64,000 bases of DNA from Heyndrickxia sporothermodurans (GCA_016756695.1 CP066701.1:2686001-2750000); one strand, 5' to 3'; shown: positions 9,403 through 18,159, numbered from the stretch's first letter. Numbers and translations are program-made. Notes: a model not told the origin generated them from the letters alone.

Positions 9403-9528
9403 CTCTTGACAAACACGCCAATGGTTTGATCCAAGGTTAACAAGGGCGAAGGGGACAAAAAGAAGGCATACCAAATAAGCCCTTGGTATTTTCATTTTAA
9501 ACCATTGGCAAGTTCGGTTTGTCAAGAG
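9403..9528. repeat. 126-base imperfect palindrome at IS left end
   Basis: CTCTTGACAAAC (9403-9414) pairs with GTTTGTCAAGAG (9517-9528), GCCAATGGTTT (9417-9427) with AAACCATTGGC (9499-9509), and CAAGGGC with GCCCTTG further in. It can form a long stem-loop beyond the 3' end of the transposase gene and may act as a terminator or transposase-related structure. Confidence 0.75.
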
Positions 9529-9578
9529 TTCGCTCCGCCGATTGCTAAATTTGTCCAAGGGCTCTGCTAAACAAAAAG

Positions 9579-10547
9579 TTAGGCGGATCTTTGTTCGACT
9601 ATCCATCGTTGAGCTAACTCGATGAGCTTTGTCCAACGCGCAGGCATGGTAGGAAGTCCTGATAACTTTGGATTCACAACGGGTACCTTGCCCTCTAGGG
9701 ATGCATGTGGTCGTAGAAAGTTAAAATACGCCGCAAACAAGGTGACAAAAGAAACAGATCCATGATCCGATCCAAATCCTTGTGTAGAGCGATAATTTCC
9801 TTTAAATGTGCGATTCAGTCTTTCAATAATCTGTTTTAACGGTCTGTATTCGGTTGAGATTGGATCTTCATTTGTCAGCCCGATTACTTGCTTCACATCA
9901 AAAGAAATATCATTCTGAGCGAAGAAATGCTGGGCTAGAAGATAGATTGGATTTCCATCTACTACGAATGTAAGGTTTTCAGGGATCTCTTCCATCTTCA
10001 GTAGGACGTCGTTTATCGCTTGAATGGCGGATGCTGTATCACGATTAGGCGACACTCGGTACGAAAGGATGATCTTTTTCACCGCGTCAAAGAAGAAAAA
10101 GAGATAATGCCATTTTCCATTGACCCGGATATAGGTTTCGTCACCACAGAATTGATCTGAAAGCTCATAAGGATAGTGATCCACGTATGGTTTAAGCAAA
10201 AGAGCCACACTATTTTCGTAGTTCAGTATCGTCTGATGGGAAATAGTCACGCCATGAACATCCTGCATGATGGCAGCTGTCCTTCGTGCGGAAAGACCAT
10301 AATTTACATGGTAGGTTAAAATTAAGCCTAGTGTATGCGGTGAAGCATAGATTCTAGACAAATCAACCACTGGCAACTCTGGGGAATTCTTAGACAATGG
10401 TTGAAAATCAATGTGAAATTGGCGAAAAATGTACCTTAGCTTAAACGATTGGGGATCCTTTTTAAATTGTTTCTTTTCTTTGGAAGACATGCCGTTTAAT
10501 TTTTTTTTGATAATACGGACAGTCGTCATTTTTGCACTTGAACACAT
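9579..10547 (-). CDS. Transposase, catalytic half (IS6/IS240-like DDE)
   Basis: This frame holds an IS240/IS6-like rve domain with the catalytic triad visible as GDETYIRVNGKWHYL, VVDGNPIYL and IIERLNRTF. Its own N-terminus (MCSSAKMTTVRII) looks out-of-frame; the true protein probably continues from the zinc-ribbon frame at 10462-11022 through a nine-A run (minus strand, 10500-10508), giving a junction like CPYYQKK-LNGMSSKEKKQ. A one-base shift is needed, so this is either a homopolymer mutation or transcriptional slippage. It makes a total of about 480 residues. Confidence 0.85.
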   Translation of the reverse strand: MCSSAKMTTVRIIKKKLNGMSSKEKKQFKKDPQSFKLRYIFRQFHIDFQPLSKNSPELPVVDLSRIYASPHTLGLILTYHVNYGLSARRTAAIMQDVHGVTISHQTILNYENSVALLLKPYVDHYPYELSDQFCGDETYIRVNGKWHYLFFFFDAVKKIILSYRVSPNRDTASAIQAINDVLLKMEEIPENLTFVVDGNPIYLLAQHFFAQNDISFDVKQVIGLTNEDPISTEYRPLKQIIERLNRTFKGNYRSTQGFGSDHGSVSFVTLFAAYFNFLRPHASLEGKVPVVNPKLSGLPTMPARWTKLIELAQRWIVEQRSA

Positions 10548-11022
10548 TGAAATCTTTACGCTCTTTGATCTTCTCTAGAGTTTTAGAACAATGAGGGCAC
10601 TTCAAAATGGCTTCTTTCGAAAAACGATTCTTATCGCTGAAGAGACAAGAACATACCTTGCATTGATACTGTCCTTTTTCACCATTATTGGCATAAAGAT
10701 AGTCAGATGGTGCACCACACTTAGGACATTTCATTGCTTTAGGTACCGTCACTTTTGCGTTCTTTCGTCTTTGAACTGGTTTAAGGGATTTCCCATGCTT
10801 CTCTTGGTACTCCGTTAGGAGATTTCGATAATTCAGCTTTTCCGGGATTTCGATAATGGGAAGATCATCAACTTGTAGTTTTCGATAAGGTTTGTTAACA
10901 GGCTGCTGATCTTTCGGTTTATCAAACATACTCTTCCCAATAAGTAGGGTGAGTAATGTTCGAATCATTTGTTCTTGGAATTTTATAAAAGTTAGTAAAT
11001 AGGTTATAATTTGAGGGTACAA
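10462..11022 (-). CDS. Transposase, N-terminal zinc-ribbon half
   Basis: TTG start at 11022 with AAGGAAGTGACAAG upstream. It holds several Cys pairs typical of a DNA-binding zinc ribbon: MKCPKCGAP, YQCKVCSCLF, LKCPHCSKTL and FKCKNDDCPYY. The last pair is followed by a run of A where the reading frame must change to continue into the DDE domain. After the run this frame only adds unrelated residues (RHVFQRKETI), so the ORF is the front half of one transposase gene. Confidence 0.8.
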   Translation of the reverse strand: MYPQIITYLLTFIKFQEQMIRTLLTLLIGKSMFDKPKDQQPVNKPYRKLQVDDLPIIEIPEKLNYRNLLTEYQEKHGKSLKPVQRRKNAKVTVPKAMKCPKCGAPSDYLYANNGEKGQYQCKVCSCLFSDKNRFSKEAILKCPHCSKTLEKIKERKDFNVFKCKNDDCPYYQKKIKRHVFQRKETI

Positions 11023-11190
11023 CTTGTCACTTCCTTTTTAGGAATTTTAGTGTTGTGTGGTAACCTCACTATTTCCTAAAATTCAGGGGGTGGCAATTTT
11101 TTTGCTCAAAAATCCCTCTATCAAGGTATTTTATAGCCTGTTTAATATAAAAGTTTTTACAATACGCCTTATTCAATGGGGGGGATTGTA

Positions 11191-12207
11191 ATGTTAAAGG
11201 GCTCACAAACGTGGGTATTTGCCAATCATCCGGTTATTTCTTCAACAGGGGTTGTTGGCGGCCCATTTGAGAAAAATGGAAATCTTGCAGATGATTTTGA
11301 TAAGTTACATGACAATCTTTGGATGGGGCAAGATTCATATGAAAAAGCGCAAAGAGTATTGATAGAAGATGCAGTGGACATTATTTTAAAGAAAACAGGA
11401 CTAAAGGAAGAAAAAATTCAATTTTTCTTAGCAGGTGATTTAATTAATCAAATTACACCGTCAAGCTTTGCTGCTAGAACTAATCAAATTGCCAATCTTG
11501 GCTTATTTAGCGCATGTGCAACCTCTATGGAAGGACTTGCACTTGCTTCATTTATTATTAATTATCAAGGGGCAGAAAAAATCATTACAGGAGCGTCGAG
11601 TCATAATGCATCAGCGGAAAAACAATTTCGATATCCAACTGAATATGGCGGACAAAAGCCTCCAACTGCCCAATGGACAGTAACGGGTGCAGGATTTGCA
11701 TTAGTCTCATCCGGTATAAATGAAACAAAACCACATCCGAGGGTTACATCTGCAACGATTGGAAAAGTAATTGATCTCGGTATTTCTGATCCCTTTAACA
11801 TGGGTGGGGCGATGGCTCCTGCAGCGGTTGATACAATCGAAAGACATTTTCAAGATTTGCAAATTGATCCTTCTTATTACGATCTTATCGTTACAGGGGA
11901 TTTGGCAACTATTGGTCGGAATATTGCCTTAGATTTATTTCAGCAAAAGGGACTTAAAATTAATGAAGATAAGTTTAATGACTGTGGGTTATTAATTTAT
12001 AAAAAAGACCAGCCAGTACAGTCCGGCGCAAGTGGACCTGCCTGTTCTGCAACTGTATTATATGGGCATTTATTAAATCAAATGAAAAAAGGTGTGTACA
12101 AACGAATTTTAGTTGTCGCCACTGGTGCATTACTTTCCCCATTGTCTTTTCAACAAAAGGAAACAATCCCTTGTATCGCTCATGCGGTTTCCATTGAGTA
12201 TATGTAA
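11191..12207 (+). CDS. spoVAD: Stage V sporulation protein AD
   Basis: Start taken at ATG 11191 (MLKGSQTWVFANHPVI), six bases after GGGGGGA; the upstream ATG at 11176 overlaps that ribosome site. Sections such as FLAGDLINQITPSSFAAR, GLFSACATSMEGLALA and SSHNASAEKQFRYPTEYG are the thiolase-fold core of SpoVAD, a soluble, membrane-associated SpoVA subunit that binds dipicolinic acid. About 339 residues, full length. Its normal upstream partner spoVAC is 1.8 kb away across the insertion sequence, so forespore transcription may be cut or may depend on a new promoter. Confidence 0.96.
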   Translation: MLKGSQTWVFANHPVISSTGVVGGPFEKNGNLADDFDKLHDNLWMGQDSYEKAQRVLIEDAVDIILKKTGLKEEKIQFFLAGDLINQITPSSFAARTNQIANLGLFSACATSMEGLALASFIINYQGAEKIITGASSHNASAEKQFRYPTEYGGQKPPTAQWTVTGAGFALVSSGINETKPHPRVTSATIGKVIDLGISDPFNMGGAMAPAAVDTIERHFQDLQIDPSYYDLIVTGDLATIGRNIALDLFQQKGLKINEDKFNDCGLLIYKKDQPVQSGASGPACSATVLYGHLLNQMKKGVYKRILVVATGALLSPLSFQQKETIPCIAHAVSIEYM

Positions 12208-12234
12208 ATATTGAATAGAAAGGCGGTATTTAAC

Positions 12235-12591
12235 ATGTTAGCAATGTTTTTTTGGGCATTTATTATTGGAGGGATCATTTGTTTAATCGGTCAATTATTA
12301 TTTGATGTTGCCAAATTAACTCCGGGTCATACATTAAGTTTAATGGTAGTTATCGGAGCTGTTTTATCGGGTTTTGGGTTGTATGAACCATTAATTGATT
12401 TTGCAGGAGCGGGTGCAACGATTCCAATTACGAGCTTTGGGAATTCACTTGTCGAAGGTGCAATGAATGAAGCAAATAAACACGGGATTGTCGGAGTGTT
12501 AACCGGTATGTTTGAGGTTACTTCATCGGGAATTTCCGCTGCCATCATTTTTGGATTTATTGGTGCATTGATATTTAAACCGAAAGGATAA
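12235..12591 (+). CDS. spoVAE: Stage V sporulation protein AE(b)
   Basis: ATG at 12235 with AAAGGCGG upstream, 27 bases after spoVAD. 118 residues, mostly membrane: [54 protein letters not shown] and a C-terminal helix. It is related in sequence to SpoVAC (shared GFG..Y..L..FAGAG motif). It is part of the spore inner-membrane dipicolinic-acid channel. The ORF reads open further upstream (TTG at 12211), but that lacks a ribosome site. Confidence 0.95.
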   Translation: MLAMFFWAFIIGGIICLIGQLLFDVAKLTPGHTLSLMVVIGAVLSGFGLYEPLIDFAGAGATIPITSFGNSLVEGAMNEANKHGIVGVLTGMFEVTSSGISAAIIFGFIGALIFKPKG

Positions 12592-12614
12592 CCCTTTTCT
12601 TTTTTAGTGCCCAT

Positions 12615-12642
12615 ACACATTTATCACACCTAACATATTCTA
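12615..12642 (+). promoter_or_regulatory. Predicted sigma-K promoter of yjcZ
   Basis: AC at 12615, 17 bases, then CATATTCTA at 12634-12642, an exact CATANNNTA. About 20 bases upstream of the yjcZ ribosome site. Confidence 0.5.
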
Positions 12643-12674
12643 TTAGTGAAAACAGATAAGTGAGGTGAGAGTAA

Positions 12675-12821
12675 ATGTTCGGATACGGCGGATACGGTTG
12701 TGTAGGCGGCTGTGGTTATGGCGGATATGGCTACGCCGGTGGATTTGGCGGCGGAAGCACATTTGTATTGATTGTAGTGTTATTTATTTTGTTAATTATC
12801 GTAGGAGCAAGCTTTTGCTAA
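12675..12821 (+). CDS. yjcZ: YjcZ-family tiny sporulation membrane protein
   Basis: 48 residues: a Gly/Tyr/Cys-rich head ([20 protein letters not shown]) and a C-terminal membrane helix ([19 protein letters not shown]). This is the exact layout of the YjcZ/YtzL-type tiny sporulation proteins. ATG at 12675 follows GAGGTGA. Located between spoVA genes and spoVIF; in B. subtilis yjcZ also sits beside spoVIF. Too short for standard ORF cut-offs. Confidence 0.9.
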   Translation: MFGYGGYGCVGGCGYGGYGYAGGFGGGSTFVLIVVLFILLIIVGASFC

Positions 12822-12832
12822 TATAAAATTAG

Positions 12833-12880
12833 AATAAGGATGGGGTAAAACAAATTGTTTTACTTCATCTTATTTTTTTG
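12833..12880 (+). terminator. Rho-independent terminator after yjcZ
   Basis: Long imperfect stem AATAAG.ATGGGGTAAAACA / GTTTTACTTCAT.CTTATT with a four-base loop and TTTTTTT. Confidence 0.9.
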
Positions 12881-12991
12881 TACATAAAGGTAATGACAAT
12901 CGTTGTTTTTAATCTCGTCCGCTATTGTCTTTCACCTTTTTAATCCTTCTTTCATAACATAATGTAGTTGAAAGGGAGGGCGAGAAAAAGT

Positions 12992-13249
12992 ATGGAAAAT
13001 AATTTTTTTAAAAATATTGAGAAAAAAACGGGTGTGAATATGAAAGAAATCTTTGAATTGGCCAATTCTTTACAAAACGCAAATTTTAAAGATGAAAAAA
13101 CGGTTCGTGGCATCATTCAAAGGGTTTCACAAATTGCAAATAAACCCGTTTCAAAAGAAATGGAAGATAAAATGGTCAATTCTATTGTCAAAGATGGCAA
13201 AAACATTGATATGAATACGATCTCAAAAATGATTAACAATAAAAAATAA
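12992..13249 (+). CDS. spoVIF: Stage VI sporulation protein F
   Basis: 85 residues from ATG 12992 (MENNFFKNIEKKTGVNMKEI), with GGGAGG 12 bases upstream. Conserved sections are EIFELANSLQNANFKDE, VRGIIQRVSQIANKPVSKE and DMNTISKMINNKK, as in SpoVIF of B. subtilis, which is 87 residues and activates GerE-dependent late coat gene transcription in the mother cell. Genomic position next to yjcZ agrees. Confidence 0.92.
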   Translation: MENNFFKNIEKKTGVNMKEIFELANSLQNANFKDEKTVRGIIQRVSQIANKPVSKEMEDKMVNSIVKDGKNIDMNTISKMINNKK

Positions 13250-13253
13250 TTTC

Positions 13254-13286
13254 AGAAGGGCTTGCATTTTTTATGCAGGTCTTTCG
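13254..13286 (+). terminator. Possible terminator after spoVIF
   Basis: Thirteen-pair stem with three G-T wobbles, GAAGGGCTTGCAT / ATGCAGGTCTTTC, and a TTTT loop; the trailing T-run is poor. Confidence 0.5.
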
Positions 13287-13343
13287 TATGTTTTTATAGA
13301 ATGTTTTAGGGTAAAGATGGATACATGATGAAGGAGGATTGTC

Positions 13344-13553
13344 ATGGGATATCGTTTACCATTAGTTCATGAAGCTTATACTCAATACAAAATCCGTATG
13401 TATCAGAAACCGAAAGACTATATCAAGTTACATCATACCTCAAAGATTTCAAACCCACCAAACCAAAAAGAATCACAAACTAAAAATAATTTAGTTCAAA
13501 AAACGATAGCTGACCTTACAGGAAAGGGAAAAATCATTAACAAATATATTTAA
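13344..13553 (+). CDS. Unrecognised small basic protein
   Basis: 69 residues with a good AAGGAGGATTGTC leader: MGYRLPLVHEAYTQYKIRMY, then a Lys/Asn/Gln-rich tail (KNNLVQKTIADLTGKGKIIN). Net basic, no membrane segment or signal. I recognise no family. It sits between spoVIF and an MFS gene; sporulation context is suggestive but not evidence of function. Confidence 0.65.
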   Translation: MGYRLPLVHEAYTQYKIRMYQKPKDYIKLHHTSKISNPPNQKESQTKNNLVQKTIADLTGKGKIINKYI

Positions 13554-13649
13554 TGGTCAAATTCGTTTTTTGTAAAATATAGGTTTGATAAATATGCAAG
13601 CGGATGGAGATTCTAAGACATGTAAAGCTTTTTGGAAGGAAGAGTTGTC

Positions 13650-14854
13650 ATGTCTGAGAAAAAACCATCAAATTTAACGGTAATAGCAATTGGATCGATT
13701 CCATTAATTATGACATTAGGAAACTCCATGCTTGTACCGATTTTGCCAAAAATGAAATCGGAGCTCCACCTATCACAATTACAGGTAAGTTTAACGATTA
13801 CCGTATTTTCAATCGTTGCGGCTATTTTTATCCCAATACTAGGGTACCTATCAGATCGATTTTCCAGGAAAGTTATTATTGTCCCTGCATTATTTCTATA
13901 CGGAATCGGCGGATTATTAGCCGGTTTTGCATCTGCATGGTTTTCACATGCATTTGTATGGATATTAATCGGCCGAAGTTTACAAGGGATTGGTGCAGCA
14001 GGAACAGCACCGATTGCTATGGCACTTGCAGGGGATCTCTTTAAAGGTGCACAAGAAAGTCGAGTATTAGGGCTAATAGAAGCTTCAAACGGATTTGGGA
14101 AGGTGCTATCACCATATTAGGTTCGTTAATTGCTATTTTAGCGTGGTACGGAGTATTTTTTGCTTTTCCCGCTATTTGTGTCATTTCGATCCTTTTAACG
14201 TGGATATTTATTAAAGAGAAATCAAAGAAAAAGGCCCCGCCTCCATTTGGAAAATATGTAAAAGGTCTGCTTTCCGTTTATAAAGAGGAAGGACGCTGGC
14301 TATTTACAACCTATTTAGCAGGGGCAACTTGCCTATTCACATTATTTGGAATTTTATTTTATTTATCTGATGTTTTAGAAAAACAGCATCATATTAATGG
14401 TGTAATAAAGGGATTAATACTAGCTATTCCTTTATTGGTTATGTGTACAACGTCTTATGTTACAGGTAGTAAAATAGGGAAAAACCAGCCGATAATGAAA
14501 AAGTTAATTGTTTTAGGATTTTTATTTATGACGATATCTTATGGACTTTTAACTTTTATTAAACCATTGGTTCTCTTTATTTCCATTCTTGCATTAAGCA
14601 GCTTAGGTACAGGATTTGTGCTCCCATGTATAAATAGCTTAATTACAAATGCAGTAGGTGCTCAAAGAAGAGGTTTTGTCACTTCACTGTATGGTTCTGT
14701 GCGTTTTCTAGGGGTTGCTATTGGTCCACCTGTATTTAGTCGGCTTATGGAGTGGTCAAAACTAGGTATGTTTCTATCAATAGCTAGTCTAACTTTTGTT
14801 GTTGGTCTGTTAGCTTTACTACTCATACATCCAAACAAAGAGGGAGCAAAGTAA
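13650..14854 (+). pseudogene. MFS multidrug-type exporter, frameshifted
   Basis: ATG at 13650 ([20 protein letters not shown]) after AAGGAAGAG. The first half carries the MFS DHA1 features [17 protein letters not shown] and [22 protein letters not shown]. At about 14115 one base is missing: the frame stops at TATTAG (14118-14120), while the next frame continues with [19 protein letters not shown] through to the end at 14854, including [15 protein letters not shown] and [16 protein letters not shown]. With one base restored it is a normal 12-helix exporter of about 400 residues. As it stands the protein ends after helix 5. A sequencing error is possible. Confidence 0.85.
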
Positions 14855-14929
14855 AAATAAAAAGGAAAGTAACAACTTTACTAGCTTACAACCGGTTGAA
14901 GGTAGATAATAGTGTGAAATCAATTGCTT

Positions 14930-15181
14930 CTACTTTTTTCGATATTGTGGCTGCAAAAATGATATGATATTCGGTGGAACTTGGAGATGAAAAATCCAAT
15001 CAATAACCTTTGTGGAAAACCATTGACAAATAATGGCTTGTACAACAATTTGCCAACTAATAATATAGGAAATAATGATAAAAATTACCCCATTTATTAA
15101 AAATAATGGTTTCCCTGGGGGGATTTTTCTTAATTTTGAAATAATAAGTGCAAGAATTCCGATTCCTCCATGTGTTCCCAT
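14930..15181 (-). pseudogene. YitT-family membrane protein remnant
   Basis: The frame [32 protein letters not shown]... continues to QAIICQWFSTKVIDW and matches the N-terminal membrane block of YitT/DUF161 proteins, which are normally about 280 residues. Here only some 70 recognisable residues remain, joined at about 15180 to the truncated end of an ABC ATPase gene and ending in unrelated sequence (PQYRKK). No ribosome site. It is a deletion remnant. Confidence 0.6.
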
Positions 15182-15797
15182 CCTTAAGAATAATTACCCG
15201 ATCTGCTAACGAAACCGCTTCTTCCACATCATGGGTAACTAAAAGTGCAGTAAATTTTTTTTGTAACCAAATTTGCTCAATTAGACCTTGCATATCTAAT
15301 CTTGTCAATGCATCAAGGGCTCCTAATGGTTCATCTAATAAAAGAAGACGTGGTTTATGGATGAGAGCCCGTGCGAGTGCTACGCGCTGTTTTTGCCCAC
15401 CGGAAAGTTTTTCAGGCCATTCATGAATCCGGTTATCAAGATCAACGCTGCGAAGAACTTCTTTAACTTCCTTACTCGATTCACGGGTGAGACCTAATGC
15501 TACATTTTCGCCAACCGTTTTCCAAGGGAGTAAGCGACCGTCTTGAAACATTAATCGAGACTCGTGATTTAACTTTTCTAGTTTATTACCACTTATTTCT
15601 ATAGCTCCACTATCCGGCTTTTCCAAACCTGATAAGAGACGAAGTAATGTGCTTTTTCCACATCCGCTTTTACCAACAATCGCAATAAATTCTCCTTCTT
15701 GAATTGTGAGACTAAGATTTTTTAAAACTGCTACATTTTTATAACTTTTATTAATATGTGTAAGTCTTAAATAACCTTTTTTGACTTTGCTTCTCAT
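15057..15797 (-). CDS. ssuB: Sulfonate ABC transporter ATPase, C-terminus replaced
   Basis: ATG at 15797 after GGAGG. Walker [10 protein letters not shown] (residues 42-50), signature LSGGQKQR, Walker [13 protein letters not shown] and H-loop THDVEEAV are all intact, as in SsuB/TauB. From about residue 208 (after VIILKDG) the sequence turns into unrelated [13 protein letters not shown]..., because the DNA has joined a YitT-family fragment in another frame. About 40 native C-terminal residues are missing. Core catalytic motifs remain, so activity is uncertain. Third gene of an ssuA-ssuC-ssuB operon; no ssuD monooxygenase is adjacent. Confidence 0.85.
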   Translation of the reverse strand: MRSKVKKGYLRLTHINKSYKNVAVLKNLSLTIQEGEFIAIVGKSGCGKSTLLRLLSGLEKPDSGAIEISGNKLEKLNHESRLMFQDGRLLPWKTVGENVALGLTRESSKEVKEVLRSVDLDNRIHEWPEKLSGGQKQRVALARALIHKPRLLLLDEPLGALDALTRLDMQGLIEQIWLQKKFTALLVTHDVEEAVSLADRVIILKDGNTWRNRNSCTYYFKIKKNPPRETIIFNKWGNFYHYFLYY

Positions 15798-16574
15798 TTA
15801 ATCAATCCTCCTTTGTTGATAGTTTGGATGCCATTGAAGCCATTTTTTTTCAAAAAACTTGGCAATGATATCGGATGCCTTTCCTAATAAGGCATATAGA
15901 AGAATGCTTAATACAATGATATCCATTTGCATAAATTCTCTTGCGGTCATCGCCATATAGCCGATTCCCGAAGTAGAAGATATAGTTTCTGCTACAATAA
16001 GTGTCACCCACATAATCCCTAAAGAGAAACGGACACCGACAAGAATGGAGGAAAGGGCACCAGGGAAAATGATGTGAACAAAGAGGGGGAAACCTTTTAG
16101 TCCATAACTTTTTCCCATTTCGATTAATCCCTTATCGACATTTTTTATACCATGATAGGTATTAAGATATATAGGGAATAGAACACCAGTCGCAACGAGA
16201 AATATTTTTGCCTCCTCTTCAATTCCAAACCATAGAATCACTAACGGCACGAGGGCAAGATGTGGGATATTCCTCAGCATTTGTATCGAAGTATCTAATA
16301 ATGTTTCAGACGTTCGAAAGATGCCATTCAACAGTCCGAGGATAAAACCGATACTTCCACCAATGAAAAAACCAAGTAAAGCCCTCCATAAACTAACCCA
16401 TACATTATGAAATAACTCTCCGTTATTGATTAAATGAAATGCCGCCACAAACACATCGGAAGGGGCTGGTAAAAAGTTGGTAGACAAGATGTGAAACTTT
16501 GTGAAAAACTGCCAGCATACAACGATTAGAACGGGAATTCCCCAAGGCACTAGTTTCTTTATGAATGTTTTCAC
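15798..16574 (-). CDS. ssuC: Aliphatic sulfonate ABC transporter permease
   Basis: GTG start at 16574 with AAAGGATG upstream. 258 residues with six membrane helices and the binding-protein-dependent permease signature (MGKSYGLKGFPLFVHIIFPGALSSILVGVRFSLG), close to SsuC/TauC. Abuts ssuB with no gap and follows ssuA by 20 bases, so they form one operon importing alkanesulfonates or similar sulfonates as a sulfur source. Confidence 0.9.
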   Translation of the reverse strand: MKTFIKKLVPWGIPVLIVVCWQFFTKFHILSTNFLPAPSDVFVAAFHLINNGELFHNVWVSLWRALLGFFIGGSIGFILGLLNGIFRTSETLLDTSIQMLRNIPHLALVPLVILWFGIEEEAKIFLVATGVLFPIYLNTYHGIKNVDKGLIEMGKSYGLKGFPLFVHIIFPGALSSILVGVRFSLGIMWVTLIVAETISSTSGIGYMAMTAREFMQMDIIVLSILLYALLGKASDIIAKFFEKKWLQWHPNYQQRRID

Positions 16575-16594
16575 GTATAGGCATCCTTTCGTTT

Positions 16595-17581
16595 CTAGTT
16601 TTCGTTTAAATTGAGGACATTCTCCTTTATGTTTACTTTTTTCGGAATAATTTTTAATTCGTAAAATGTATCAGCGATATGTTGCTGTTCGTTGATTACT
16701 TCATCTGTTATTTTTTCAACACCGTATGTTCTTCTTTCAATCGCCTTGAGCATGGAGGACTCCTCAATTCCGAGAAGATTTGAAAGTAGCTCGGCTGCTT
16801 CTTTTTGATGACTATTCGCCCAGTCTGACGATTTTTGTACTTCCTTTAAAACGACTTTAATAATGTCAGGATGGGCCTTCGCAAACGTAGAGGATGCAAC
16901 AAAATAATCGCGATCGGAAGTAAGTCCTTTTCCATTCACTAGAAATTTTGTATTAGGTAATTTTTCAGCATCTGCCGTAAATGGGTCCCAAACAACCCAA
17001 GCGTCTACTTTATTTTGTTCGAAAGCTATTCTTGCATCTCCTGGTGCTAAATAGGCGGGTTCAATATCGTTTATAGATATATTCGCTTTTTTCAACGCAT
17101 TAATGAGTAAAAAATGGGAGCTGGAACCCTTTGCAAATGCAATCTTTTTCCCCTTTAGATCAGCTAAGCTTTTGATTTGTCCATCATTTTTGACTAGAAT
17201 ACCTGAGCCTTGATATTTAGAGATCCCAGAGGCAACATATCGTAATGTAGAACCCGCTGCTTGTGCAAAAATTGGTGGTGAATCGCCCGTTCTACCGAAA
17301 TCAATACTGCCGGCACTTAATGCTTCAAGTAGTGCTGGACCCGCTTGGAATTCAGACCACTTTACCTTATAGCCGTGAGATTTTAATTCCTTCTCCAACG
17401 TACCGAGCTCTTTCAGAATAACTAAAGGACAATTTTTCTGATAACCGATCCGCAGAACCTTGTCATCTGAAGAAGAAGCTGCCTTTGGATTCCCTTTATT
17501 ACACCCACTCATAATTGTTGATATGAATAAGATGAAAAGTAAAAATGGGATAAAATATACATATTTTCTTTTCAGATTCAT
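16595..17581 (-). CDS. ssuA: Aliphatic sulfonate-binding lipoprotein
   Basis: 328 residues; signal peptide with lipobox (STIMSGC) so lipid-anchored outside the membrane. The NMT1/SsuA fold is seen in RIGYQKNCPLVILKELGTLE, GSIDFGRTGDSPPIFAQAAG and AYLAPGDARIAFEQNKVDAW. It would bind sulfonates for SsuCB. ATG at 17581 after AAAGGATGCG. A perfect 12-base palindrome TAACATATGTTA lies about 45 bases upstream and could be an operator, an inference from position only. Confidence 0.92.
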   Translation of the reverse strand: MNLKRKYVYFIPFLLFILFISTIMSGCNKGNPKAASSSDDKVLRIGYQKNCPLVILKELGTLEKELKSHGYKVKWSEFQAGPALLEALSAGSIDFGRTGDSPPIFAQAAGSTLRYVASGISKYQGSGILVKNDGQIKSLADLKGKKIAFAKGSSSHFLLINALKKANISINDIEPAYLAPGDARIAFEQNKVDAWVVWDPFTADAEKLPNTKFLVNGKGLTSDRDYFVASSTFAKAHPDIIKVVLKEVQKSSDWANSHQKEAAELLSNLLGIEESSMLKAIERRTYGVEKITDEVINEQQHIADTFYELKIIPKKVNIKENVLNLNEN

Positions 17582-17695
17582 CGCATCCTTTCATTGTGCT
17601 AATGCCTAGGCAAATTGTTCAATATAACATATGTTAAAGCGATAATTAGGTACCTGAATTTTAAAAGTTTGTTGGGAGAGAAAAGTAATTGAGGC

Positions 17696-17724
17696 AACAA
17701 AAAAAACCAGTAAACTGGTTTTTA
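17696..17724 (-). terminator. Terminator of the 125-residue gene
   Basis: AAAAACCAG-TTTA-CTGGTTTTTTTT on the minus strand, starting at the stop codon. Confidence 0.88.
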
Positions 17725-18099
17725 TACATTTCCTTTTACGATTTGATTGATTTCTTCCAGTAGGTAGCGAATATCTTCTCCTTCGGTTAAGTTGATTTTT
17801 ATTTCTTTTAGTGCCTTTTCTTTTATGATGTCAGTTTTTTTCTCTTTTTTCTCTGAGCCATTAATTAAACTTTTGTTGCCTTCTTGGTCTAGAATCCAAA
17901 AAATATAATTTAAATTTGGATTTTCTTCGGGATGACTAAAAATAATAATAAAATGTATATCGAAGTATTGATCAAAATATTGCATAACACCTCGTACATA
18001 ATTTTCCTCATTTGTTGAAGAGGAAAGAGAAACACGATAATTATTATTTAATCCAATTTGTTCCAATTCATCTAGTATGTATTCAATAAACAGTTTCAT
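17722..18099 (-). CDS. Unrecognised cytoplasmic protein
   Basis: 125 residues from ATG 18099 with AAGGAGGATATT upstream. Mixed alpha/beta, acidic, rich in Asn and Ile: a beta-like section (YFDIHFIIIFSHPEENPNLNYIFWIL) then a Lys/Glu-rich helix. No family recognised. It is flanked by its own terminator and by the terminator of yjcF, so it is a single-gene transcript. Confidence 0.7.
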   Translation of the reverse strand: MKLFIEYILDELEQIGLNNNYRVSLSSSTNEENYVRGVMQYFDQYFDIHFIIIFSHPEENPNLNYIFWILDQEGNKSLINGSEKKEKKTDIIKEKALKEIKINLTEGEDIRYLLEEINQIVKGNV

Positions 18100-18159
18100 A
18101 ATATCCTCCTTCAGTAGTAAGTTTTCCTAAAGAAGGTTCTTTTATAAAAGAAAAATAAA

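Larger units (their letters stand above)
9362..11066 (-). mobile_element. Insertion sequence splitting the spoVA operon
   Basis: A DDE transposase gene on the minus strand lies between spoVAC and spoVAD. The exact ends are not resolved: AGGTTAC at 9362 and its inverted copy GTAACCT at 11060-11066 are the best short candidates for terminal repeats, but no convincing target duplication is visible. A long imperfect palindrome (9403-9528) lies at the left and a hairpin (about 11035-11080) at the right. Confidence 0.7.

Noticed and set aside
8373-12591. spoVA2mob-type heat-resistance transposon
   Set aside because: The DUF1657 and DUF421 genes and the Tn1546-like transposase of spoVA2mob are absent; the surrounding order is chromosomal (yjcA, yjcZ, spoVIF) as in B. 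subtilis.
17582-17695. SAM or other sulfur riboswitch ahead of ssuA
   Set aside because: No S-box core or terminator/antiterminator pair; only a short palindrome is seen.
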